DNA of 11,472 nucleotides from Candidatus Aminicenantes bacterium UBA4085 (GTDB taxonomy: Bacteria; Acidobacteriota; Aminicenantia; Aminicenantales; UBA4085). The first letter of the stretch is position 1, and the number at the start of each line of letters is the position of its first letter. Positions 1-6,966 of the stretch are shown piece after piece. The translations under genes and the position numbers were made by a program. The DNA is taken from NCBI GenBank assembly GCA_002383325.1, contig DFYJ01000115.1:21989-33460 (forward strand), given 5' to 3'. The notes beneath the pieces were generated by a model that saw nothing but the letters and a program-made list of their open reading frames with translations, was not told where the DNA came from and made no database searches.

Positions 1-783
1 CCGGCCGCCGATTGGGACAGCCTGGCGGCCACCATTCGGGGCGGGCTGTGCGCCGGGCTCTCCGGCATCCCCTTCTGGAGCCATGACATCGGCGGCTACC
101 GCGGCCGGCCTTCGCCCGACCTCTACGTCCGCTGGGCCCAATTCGGACTGCTGTCCTCGCACAGCCGGATGCACGGCGACGGCCCCCGCGAGCCGTGGTC
201 CTTCGGGCCGGGGGCGGCGGCCATCGTCCGCAAATTCATCCGCCTCCGCTATCGGCTCTTCCCTTATCTCTACAGCCTGGCCCGCGAGGCGGCCGCATCG
301 GGGCTGCCCGTCCTGCGGGCCATGCCGCTGGCCTTCCCAGGCGATTCCTGCGCCCGCGGCTTCGATCTTCAATACATGCTCGGGCCTTGGCTGCTCGTGG
401 CTCCGGTCGTTGATCCTTCGGGCCGCAAAGAGATCTATCTGCCTCTCTGCGAATCCGAAGCAGCCTCGGGCCCCTGGATCGACTTCTGGACGGGGCGGCG
501 CTTCGAGGCCGGCCGGAGCCTGGCGCTGAAGGTCCCGCTGTCCCGCATCCCGATCTTCGTCCGGGCCGGGGCTATCCTGCCGATGATGGCGGACGCGCCG
601 CGCATCCCGGAGGAGCCGATCCGGAAGCTGACGATTTGGGTCTATGCCGGGGCCGAGTCCTCCTACACCTACCTCGAAGACGAGGGGAAGACGCGGTTCG
701 ATCTCGTCCGCCACGGAAATCGCTTCAAGCTTGCCTCGGCCGGCTGGCGGCCGGGCCGAGATGCCCGGGTCGTCTGGCGCTGA
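1..783 (+). CDS. Glycoside hydrolase family 31 alpha-glycosidase, C-terminal part (5' end outside window)
   Basis: The reading frame is open from base 1 to the TGA at 781-783 (260 residues seen). It carries typical GH31 sequence: WDSLAATIRGGL near residue 6, FWSHDIGG at 25-32, SRMHG just after, then the YRLFPYLYSLAREAA helix and a beta-sandwich with FVRAGAILPM. GH31 enzymes hydrolyse alpha-glycosidic bonds with retention. The FWSHDIGG and R-x-HG stretches line the substrate pocket in YicI-type alpha-xylosidases and alpha-glucosidases. The nucleophile and acid/base aspartates lie upstream and cannot be checked, so alpha-xylosidase and alpha-glucosidase cannot be separated. The C-terminus ends normally. 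The next gene starts 26 nt downstream on the same strand, which suggests a shared transcript. Confidence 0.9.
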   Translation, partial: PAADWDSLAATIRGGLCAGLSGIPFWSHDIGGYRGRPSPDLYVRWAQFGLLSSHSRMHGDGPREPWSFGPGAAAIVRKFIRLRYRLFPYLYSLAREAAASGLPVLRAMPLAFPGDSCARGFDLQYMLGPWLLVAPVVDPSGRKEIYLPLCESEAASGPWIDFWTGRRFEAGRSLALKVPLSRIPIFVRAGAILPMMADAPRIPEEPIRKLTIWVYAGAESSYTYLEDEGKTRFDLVRHGNRFKLASAGWRPGRDARVVWR

Positions 784-809
784 AGGCCGGAGGTTGGAAA
801 GGAGCCATC

Positions 810-1712
810 ATGAAACGAGTCCTGATCGTCCTGGTTGGTGCGGCCCTGCTGGCGCCGGCCCTGGCCTTCGGCCAGGCCCCGACGAAGCTGACCGTAGAGC
901 CCGATCCTTCATTCGCCGAAGACGCGCTGTCCAACCATCGCCATCCCGGCTTGGATACGAACGTAGATCTCTACATCAACCACTGGCGCAACTCGGCGCC
1001 CTATGAGGGCCATGGCGGGTTCATCGAACGCGACATCCTGACGACGGGCGATCCGCTCGCTCCGCCTCGCCGCGGGGCGGTCCTGAAGTACATCAAGGCC
1101 TACAAGAGGGCCGCCCTGGAGCCCCGCAGCGGCACCAGGCCGTTTAAGAGCCCCGACGAGCAAATTTTCCTCTACATCTGCGGCGGCTCGGGCCGGGTCG
1201 AGTCGGGCGGCAAGTCGATCGTCCTCGGCGACGGCACCGCCGTCTTCATTCCGGCCGGAGTCGAAGCGCGCTTTATCAACCCGACGGACGGCTTCCTGGA
1301 GACGATCATGGTCGTCGAGGGCACCCCGGCCGGCTTCGTCCCCGGCAAGACGATCTCGGTCGGCGACTACCACGACTCCGTGCCCAACATCGGCATGCAC
1401 TGGGCCCACATTGGGCGCGGCTTCGGCTGGGACGCGCCGCCTAAGTTCGCCAATCCCGTGGGCTTCGCCATCGTCTCCATCGACAAATTCGACATCGCCC
1501 AGCCGCACGTCCACGGCCCCGGCTGCGAGGAGGTCTGGTGCCAGCTCAAGGGCACCAGCCTGCTCCTGTTCGGCAACCGCCTTTTCCATCAGGAGCCGGG
1601 CGAGGCCTTCCTCATCCCGCCGAACCGGAAGGTCCCCCACAGCTCGATCAACGCCACGGACGAGCCCATGCTCTGGCTGTACATGGGCAATCGCCACGAC
1701 CACGCCAAGTAA
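810..1712 (+). CDS. Exported bicupin protein
   Basis: The start is the ATG at 810, preceded by AAAGGAG at 798-804 with a 5-nt gap. The longer in-frame opening from 636 overlaps the GH31 gene and has no such site. The 300-residue product begins with a Sec-type signal peptide (MKRVLIVLVGAALLAPALA, probable cleavage after residue 19 or 23). Two cupin units follow. The first, around residues 110-180, lacks the histidines. The second has a full metal-binding set: H233, H235, E240 or E241 in HVHGPGCEEVW, and H277 in VPHSS. Cupins of this kind include isomerases, dioxygenases and sugar-binding proteins, and the sequence does not decide between them. It is 12 nt upstream of the cupin/SMP-30 lipoprotein and probably acts in the same periplasmic pathway. 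Confidence 0.85.
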   Translation: MKRVLIVLVGAALLAPALAFGQAPTKLTVEPDPSFAEDALSNHRHPGLDTNVDLYINHWRNSAPYEGHGGFIERDILTTGDPLAPPRRGAVLKYIKAYKRAALEPRSGTRPFKSPDEQIFLYICGGSGRVESGGKSIVLGDGTAVFIPAGVEARFINPTDGFLETIMVVEGTPAGFVPGKTISVGDYHDSVPNIGMHWAHIGRGFGWDAPPKFANPVGFAIVSIDKFDIAQPHVHGPGCEEVWCQLKGTSLLLFGNRLFHQEPGEAFLIPPNRKVPHSSINATDEPMLWLYMGNRHDHAK

Positions 1713-1724
1713 AGGAACACTCCC

Positions 1725-3659
1725 ATGAAACACCCGCGCAAGATCACTTCCTCCGCCCTGGCGGTCCTCCTGGCCGCCGTTGTCCTGGCCTCGCTCCCGG
1801 CCTGCGCGAAAAAGCCGGCTTGGTCGGCCAAGAACGACCGGCTGATCGAAGAAGGCTCGTTGGCCGTCCGGACCCGCGGTGATGTCCCCGGCAGGGGGTC
1901 GGTTCCCAGCCTGCCCGACGGCGCCGTCACCGGCCTGGACTCGCGACCCGAAGTCCAACTGGCGCCCGGGGTCAAGGCCAGGATGTACTGGGGCAAGGGC
2001 AACCTCGTCGCCCGGCTGACCCTCGAGCCCAACGCCTCGCTGCATCGAGAGACCCTTCCCGCCGAACGCATCATGATCGTCATGAAGGGCGAGGTCGGCC
2101 AGTTGCTGGGCGGAACGAGCGTCGTCATGCGGGCTGTTCCCCGCGAGGAGCCTGACGGAACCCACGGCGGGACGCCGCGCAACGATTTCGTTCTCTTGGA
2201 GAAAGGCGCCGAGAATGCCCTGCAGGCCGGCCCGGCCGGGGCCGAGATCATCGAGGTCTACTGGCCGGTCCGGGCCGACTACCTGGCCAAGGCGGGCGTA
2301 ACCGATGCCCCGGCGGCGCCCAGGGCCTCCTTCCTGGTGGCCCCCACGGTCCCCGCCGGGACGATCATGGACCTCCACGACATCCAGTTCACGGAGCTTC
2401 AGCCCGGGGCCAACGCGCGCCTCATCGGCGGGCACGGCGCCCAATTGAGCTTCCTGCGCATGGACCCGGGGATGACCTTCGCCGCCCACCTCCATCCGGA
2501 AGAGCAGCTCATGTGCGTCCTGCGGGGCGGCATGGACGAGCTCATCCAGGACGCCTGGGCGCCCATGGCCGCGGGAGATCTCCTCTACCTTCCCGCCCCC
2601 ATGGTCCACGGTGGAAAGGTCGGCGACCGGGGCTGCGACGTGCTGGATGTCTTCTACCCGCCGCGGCCGGATTACATGGCCAAGAAAGAGGCCCGGGAGG
2701 CGGCCTTCCACGCCGTCATCCCGGCCGAGGCCAAGCCCGACCTCTTCGTGGACGGGGCCAAGCAGGACCCCGGGCTGACCTTCAACGAGGGCCCCAAGTG
2801 GCTCGACGGCAAGCTCTATCTCTCGAGCATGTTCTTCGACCAGAATTGGAATGGCGATCCCCGCAAGGGCGTCACGGTCGAGGTCGACGGAGACGGGACC
2901 TATCGCTACATCTCTAAGGGCCTGCAGACCAACGGACTGCTGCCGCTTTCGAACGGGAACTTGGCCGTCTGCGATATGTTCGGCCACCGGATCGTCGAGA
3001 TGACCGTCAAGGGCCGGATTGTCCGGACGCTGGCCGCGGCCTTCGAGGACCGGCCTCTCGACGGGCCCAACGATCTCGTCGCCGACGCCGCGGGCGGCAT
3101 CTACTTCACCGACCCCCAGTTCACGGCCGAAGCCAAGAAGTCCCAGCCCGGCCGGGCTGTCTACTACCTCACGCCGCGCGGGAAGATCCTCCGGATCATC
3201 CCGGCCAACGAGTTCGCCATGCCCAACGGCGTCCTGCTGAGCCCGGACGGCAAGACCCTCTACGTCAACAACACCTACGACAACGAGTCGTTCTGGAACG
3301 TGGACTCGGACAAGGACAACTGGATCTGGGCCTACGACGTGGGCCGGGAGGGAACGGCGGCCAACGGCCGCAGGTTCGCCCAGCTCGTCCTCACGCCCGA
3401 AGTCGCCGAGCGCAAGGGCCGCTCGAGCGGCGCCGACGGCATGACCATCGACGAGGACGGGCGGCTCTTCGTGGCCACCTACATGGGCGTCCAGGTGTTC
3501 GATCCCAAGGGAGGATTCCTGGGAATCATCAACACGCCGACCTACCCGGTCAGCTGCTGTTTCGGCGGTCCGGACAGCCGGACGCTTTACATCGTCAGCT
3601 ACGCCAGAATCTACCGTCTCCGGACGAACGTCCGGGGCTTGGCCGCCGGATCGCGCTGA
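1725..3659 (+). CDS. Lipoprotein with two cupin units fused to an SMP-30/gluconolactonase-like propeller
   Basis: The product has 644 residues. The N-terminus is a lipoprotein signal with lipobox L24-P25-A26-C27, so it is likely membrane-anchored and faces outward. Two cupin units follow (roughly 60-190 and 215-320). They are an internal duplication, ending in matching motifs VYWPVRADYLAK (178-189) and VFYPPRPDYMAK (309-320). Only the second keeps metal ligands: H255, H257, E260 or Q261, H295. Residues about 345-640 form an SMP-30/gluconolactonase domain with all four expected metal-site positions: E355 (EGPKW), N449 (PND), N501 (PNG) and D571 (DGM). Members hydrolyse sugar lactones or related esters using a divalent metal. 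AAAGGA at 1711-1716 precedes the start. Fusing a bicupin to an SMP-30 domain on a lipoprotein is unusual. The true substrate is unknown. Confidence 0.88.
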   Translation: MKHPRKITSSALAVLLAAVVLASLPACAKKPAWSAKNDRLIEEGSLAVRTRGDVPGRGSVPSLPDGAVTGLDSRPEVQLAPGVKARMYWGKGNLVARLTLEPNASLHRETLPAERIMIVMKGEVGQLLGGTSVVMRAVPREEPDGTHGGTPRNDFVLLEKGAENALQAGPAGAEIIEVYWPVRADYLAKAGVTDAPAAPRASFLVAPTVPAGTIMDLHDIQFTELQPGANARLIGGHGAQLSFLRMDPGMTFAAHLHPEEQLMCVLRGGMDELIQDAWAPMAAGDLLYLPAPMVHGGKVGDRGCDVLDVFYPPRPDYMAKKEAREAAFHAVIPAEAKPDLFVDGAKQDPGLTFNEGPKWLDGKLYLSSMFFDQNWNGDPRKGVTVEVDGDGTYRYISKGLQTNGLLPLSNGNLAVCDMFGHRIVEMTVKGRIVRTLAAAFEDRPLDGPNDLVADAAGGIYFTDPQFTAEAKKSQPGRAVYYLTPRGKILRIIPANEFAMPNGVLLSPDGKTLYVNNTYDNESFWNVDSDKDNWIWAYDVGREGTAANGRRFAQLVLTPEVAERKGRSSGADGMTIDEDGRLFVATYMGVQVFDPKGGFLGIINTPTYPVSCCFGGPDSRTLYIVSYARIYRLRTNVRGLAAGSR

Positions 3660-3681
3660 GCGGCGGCGGAGGGAGCGGACC

Positions 3682-4761
3682 ATGAGCGATCGCTACGGAC
3701 TGCAGCGCCGGGAATTCCTCAAGCGGATGGGCACGGCCGTCGGGGCGGCGGTGCTCGGCGGGCGGAGCGTGCTGACGCCGCTGGCGGCGGCCGGGGCTCC
3801 CCCGGGGAGTCCCGACGACCCCTACGGCCAGATTCACTTTCCGACCGCCCGGCTGGGTCAGGCGGCGCCCCCGGCCCGGGTGGCGCTGGTCAAAGGCGAG
3901 GGCCGCTACGCCATCGTCCGCCGATCGCTGGAGCTGATCAAGGACGACATCCTGGGCTCGATCGGCGCCAAAAAGGTCCTGATCAAGCCCAACATCGTCC
4001 TGGCCGACTGCGCGGCCTGCGTCACCCATGTCGACGCCGTCCGGGCGGTGCTCGACGTCATCAGTCCCCACGTCAAGAGTCAAATCCTGATCGCGGAGTC
4101 GAGCTTCAACCACACCCTGGAGGGGTTCCAGTACAACAATTACATGCGCCTGGAGAAGGAATACAACGTCCGGATCATGGACCTCAATACGGATACGTTC
4201 CAGGTCCGCTACGTCCTGGGCCTGGACAACAAGCCGTCCCGCATCCGCATCATCAATACGCTCCTGGACCCCGACCTCTACGTCATCTCCGTGGCCCGGA
4301 TGAAGACGCACAACTACGTCTTCGTCACCCTGTCCATCAAGAACGTCATCATGGCCTCGCCGATCAATGACTACAAGGTCAACGACAAGGGCCTGATGCA
4401 CCAGGCCGCGCCGGCCCGGCATGACCTCCTCCACTACAACATGTTCCATATCGGGCAGGAGGTCTTCCCCGATCTGGCCGTGATCGACGGCTACGTCGGC
4501 GTCGAAGGCAACGGACCGGCCTGGGGCTCGCCCATCGCTTCGCGGGTCGCGCTGGCCAGCCTGGACGCCGTGGCCGCCGACGTCACCGGGACAAGGGTCA
4601 TGGGCTTCGACCCCCGGATCATCAACTATCTGAACGCCATGGCCGAGACCGGGATGGGGCAGGGAAATCCCGACAAGATCGAGATTCTCGGCTCTTCGCT
4701 TGAAAAGTGCATTATGAACTACAAGCCCCACGAGCGCATGGCGGAGCTGTACAAGATATGA
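3682..4761 (+). CDS. Tat-exported DUF362 domain protein
   Basis: The product has 359 residues. The N-terminus has a twin-arginine signal (R9-R10-EFLKRMG followed by an alanine/glycine-rich hydrophobic stretch to about residue 38), which implies folded export, often with a cofactor. Residues about 85-345 match the DUF362 pattern: KVLIKPNIVLAD, then ISVARMKTHNYVFVTLSIKNV, the HxxxxHYNMFHIGQEVFPDLAVIDGYVGVEGNGP stretch, and a C-terminal VMGFDP-like element. A CxxC (C110, C113) sits where many DUF362 proteins have a TT motif; whether it binds metal is unknown. No separate ferredoxin domain is seen. The family has no firmly assigned reaction. A GGAGG-like site precedes the ATG. The stop overlaps the next start as ATGA, showing translational coupling to the transporter. 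Confidence 0.85.
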   Translation: MSDRYGLQRREFLKRMGTAVGAAVLGGRSVLTPLAAAGAPPGSPDDPYGQIHFPTARLGQAAPPARVALVKGEGRYAIVRRSLELIKDDILGSIGAKKVLIKPNIVLADCAACVTHVDAVRAVLDVISPHVKSQILIAESSFNHTLEGFQYNNYMRLEKEYNVRIMDLNTDTFQVRYVLGLDNKPSRIRIINTLLDPDLYVISVARMKTHNYVFVTLSIKNVIMASPINDYKVNDKGLMHQAAPARHDLLHYNMFHIGQEVFPDLAVIDGYVGVEGNGPAWGSPIASRVALASLDAVAADVTGTRVMGFDPRIINYLNAMAETGMGQGNPDKIEILGSSLEKCIMNYKPHERMAELYKI

Positions 4762-5939
4762 GCGGCGAGGCCAAAGCGGCCGGGCGTTGGAAGCGCTTCA
4801 CCGCCAAGTACAATTTCACCCTGTGGGTTCTGGTGTTCGTGACGGTCTCGATGCTCCGACCGGCCGCCTTCCGGAGCTGGTTCGGGACGGACCTCAAGAT
4901 CCTCATCGTCCCGCTCATCCAAATCATCACTTTCGGCGTAGGCACGACCTTGAGCGGCCGGGACTTCAGGAACGTCCTGGCCATGCCCGGGCCGATTCTG
5001 CTGGGTATCTTCCTGCAGTTCACCATCATGCCCCTGGTGGGCTACGCGATCGCCATGACCTTCGGCTTCCCGCCGGAAGTCGCAGCGGGCATCATCCTGA
5101 TCGGCTCGGTCTCCAGCGGCGTCGCTTCCAACGTCATGACCTATCTGGCCGGAGGGAACCTGCCCCTGTCGGTGACCATCACCTCGGGGACGACCCTGCT
5201 CTCCCCCTTCGTCACGCCCTTCTGGATGAAGACGCTGGCCGGGCGGCTCATCCCGATCGACGTCACGGCCATGATGATGTCCATCTTCAACATGATCATC
5301 ATCCCCATCCTGGCCGGTCTGGCGGCCCACGCGATCCTCTACGGCCGGAGGCGATGGATGCGTTCGGCCGCCCCCCTGGCCCTGGCCGCGGCCGCCTTCC
5401 TGGCGGCCGCCGCCGGCGTCTTCAGCGTCCCGTCCGGGCGGTGGGGCGTGCTCTCGCCGCTTCGCGGCGGCCTTATCCTCGGCTTTCTTCTCCTGGCCCT
5501 GTCCGTCCTGGCCAAGCTGGTCATCACCATCCTCTTCAAGGGGCCGGAGCGCTGGATGGACAAAGCCCTGCCGGTCGTGTCCATGGCCTCCATCTGTCTG
5601 ATCATCGCCGTCATCACGGCCCAGTCGCGCGACCAGCTCCTGTCGGTCGGGCCGCTCCTCATCCTGGCCGCCGTCGTGCACAACGGGACAGGCTATGGAT
5701 TGGGATACTGGAGCGCCCGGCTGGCCCGCCTGGACGAGAGCGCCTGCCGGGCCGTGGCCATGGAAGTCGGCATGCAGAACGGGGGCATGGCCTCGGGCCT
5801 GGCCATCGACGTGCTCAAAAGCACAAGCGCCGCGCTGGCCCCGGCCATCTTCGGTCCCTGGATGAATGTGTCCGGCTCGCTTCTGGCGGGCTGGTGGCGG
5901 CGGCGGCCGGTCAAGCCGCGCACGGAGGAGCAAGCCTGA
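4758..5939 (+). CDS. BASS/SBF-family (bile acid:sodium symporter-like) membrane transporter
   Basis: The start is the ATG at 4758-4760, overlapping the upstream TGA at 4759-4761. The longer in-frame opening at 4707 lies inside the DUF362 gene. The 393-residue product is highly hydrophobic, with about nine or ten membrane segments. It shows both crossover-type motifs of the BASS fold. One is GSVSSGVASNVMTYLAGGN around S124-N125, followed by LSVTITSGTTLLSPFVTP. The other is the late E336-VGMQN-GGMASG motif, where glutamate and asparagine bind sodium in ASBT homologues. Family members move organic anions (bile acids, pantoate, pyruvate and others) with Na+. Bile acids need not be the substrate here. 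A hydrophilic stretch near 195-200 with a following alanine-rich helix separates the two halves. It sits between two Tat-exported proteins in the same operon. Confidence 0.87.
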   Translation: MSGEAKAAGRWKRFTAKYNFTLWVLVFVTVSMLRPAAFRSWFGTDLKILIVPLIQIITFGVGTTLSGRDFRNVLAMPGPILLGIFLQFTIMPLVGYAIAMTFGFPPEVAAGIILIGSVSSGVASNVMTYLAGGNLPLSVTITSGTTLLSPFVTPFWMKTLAGRLIPIDVTAMMMSIFNMIIIPILAGLAAHAILYGRRRWMRSAAPLALAAAAFLAAAAGVFSVPSGRWGVLSPLRGGLILGFLLLALSVLAKLVITILFKGPERWMDKALPVVSMASICLIIAVITAQSRDQLLSVGPLLILAAVVHNGTGYGLGYWSARLARLDESACRAVAMEVGMQNGGMASGLAIDVLKSTSAALAPAIFGPWMNVSGSLLAGWWRRRPVKPRTEEQA

Positions 5940-5952
5940 AGGAGGCTCGACG

Positions 5953-6834
5953 ATGACAAACGACAAGCCCATTTCGCGGCGCACCGCCCTTCGCGGCGCA
6001 GCTCTGATGGGGGCAGGCGCTGCTTTCGGTGCAGCCATCCCGTCTGCCCGGCTGGGAGCCGAGCCGGCTAAGGCCGACGTCCTGGCCGTCATCGGAGACC
6101 GCTGGCACAGCTTCGACTACCTCCGGACGGCCTTCACCCGGACTCTGGTCAAGGAAGGCGGGGCGTCGGTCGCGTTCATGCCCGCACCCTCCGATTTCGA
6201 CGCGGCGGCCCTGGTCGGGCACAAGATCCTGCTCATGCTCTGCGACGGCCTGGCCTTCCCCGGCGGGTATACGACCACCTACCCGTTCATGGAGCCGGAC
6301 AAGGTGAAGATCGTCAGCGACCCGCCCGTCGAGGGCTTGGATGAGACAGCCGCCAACTGGCTTACGGCCGGCCAGGGGAAAGCCATCCGCAAGTTCGTCG
6401 AGGCGGGCGGCTCGGCCTGGTTCTTCCACAACGCCAACTACATTTCCGGCGGCAACGCCGACTTCCGCCATGTCGAGGGTGCGCTGTTCACGGGACATAC
6501 GGGCTTCCGCCCCTACAAGATGAAGATCGTCGCACCCGATCACCCCATCACCCGCGGGGTCAAGGATTTCGTCGTAACCGAGGAGCAGCACTATCTCATC
6601 TACGACAAAGACCCCGAGACGGCCCTTGTCCGCAGCGTCAATGAGGAAGGGCAGACCTACAAGACGGCCAAGTACGGCGACCAGGGCGCGACGTGCGAGG
6701 CCTGCTGGGCCTACGACCTTGGGAAGGGGCGGGTCTGCTACATGGCGCCGGGGCACACCATCCCGAGCTTATGGAATCCCGAGTACGTCAAGCTCCAGAA
6801 GAACGCCCTGCGCTGGCTGCTGCGCAAGTCTTGA
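5953..6834 (+). CDS. Tat-exported ThuA-like (trehalose utilisation, glutamine-amidotransferase-fold) protein
   Basis: The start is the ATG at 5953. AAGGAGG at 5939-5945 begins within the previous stop codon and leaves a 7-nt spacer; an upstream in-frame ATG at 5866 lies inside the transporter gene. The product has 293 residues. The signal is twin-arginine type (S8-R9-R10-TALRGAALMGAGAAFGAA). The mature part matches the ThuA pattern: a Rossmann-like start (VLAVIGDRWHSFDYLRTAFTRTL), a GKAIRKFVEAGGSAWFFHNAN segment, HPITRGVKDFVVTEEQHYLIY, and a C-terminal WAYDLGKGRVCYMAPGHTIP...WNPEYVKLQKNALRWLL. ThuA-like proteins occur with sugar-catabolic and oxidoreductase genes, and their chemistry is mostly unproven. 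It is the last gene of the tight + strand cluster: a 126-nt (6835-6960) gap follows. No clear hairpin terminator is visible in that gap. Confidence 0.87.
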   Translation: MTNDKPISRRTALRGAALMGAGAAFGAAIPSARLGAEPAKADVLAVIGDRWHSFDYLRTAFTRTLVKEGGASVAFMPAPSDFDAAALVGHKILLMLCDGLAFPGGYTTTYPFMEPDKVKIVSDPPVEGLDETAANWLTAGQGKAIRKFVEAGGSAWFFHNANYISGGNADFRHVEGALFTGHTGFRPYKMKIVAPDHPITRGVKDFVVTEEQHYLIYDKDPETALVRSVNEEGQTYKTAKYGDQGATCEACWAYDLGKGRVCYMAPGHTIPSLWNPEYVKLQKNALRWLLRKS

Positions 6835-6966
6835 AGCGACCGGGCGGACTCGCCCCCTCTATGCACAATCAACCGGTCGAATGGGATTATCTAAAACAAT
6901 GGCTTTGAATCACCGCAACAAGCGTTTTTTTATGCCCATGAATCCCGCTCCAGCAGAGGTATGAGA

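Noticed and set aside
909..3683. Very long open frame on the - strand opposite the cupin and cupin/SMP-30 genes
   Set aside because: It is antisense to genes with clear family motifs. Its composition (arginine, glycine, valine, aspartate-rich, no domains) is what a GC-rich third-position pattern produces.
4719..6092. Long - strand open frame opposite the transporter
   Set aside because: Low-complexity H/D/R/G-rich shadow of a well-supported membrane protein. It has no ribosome site or family features.
6835..6960. Possible promoter before GH106 (TTGAAT at 6905 with TTTTAT at 6928)
   Set aside because: The spacing fits, but the -10 match is weak and within a T-run. Not enough to annotate.
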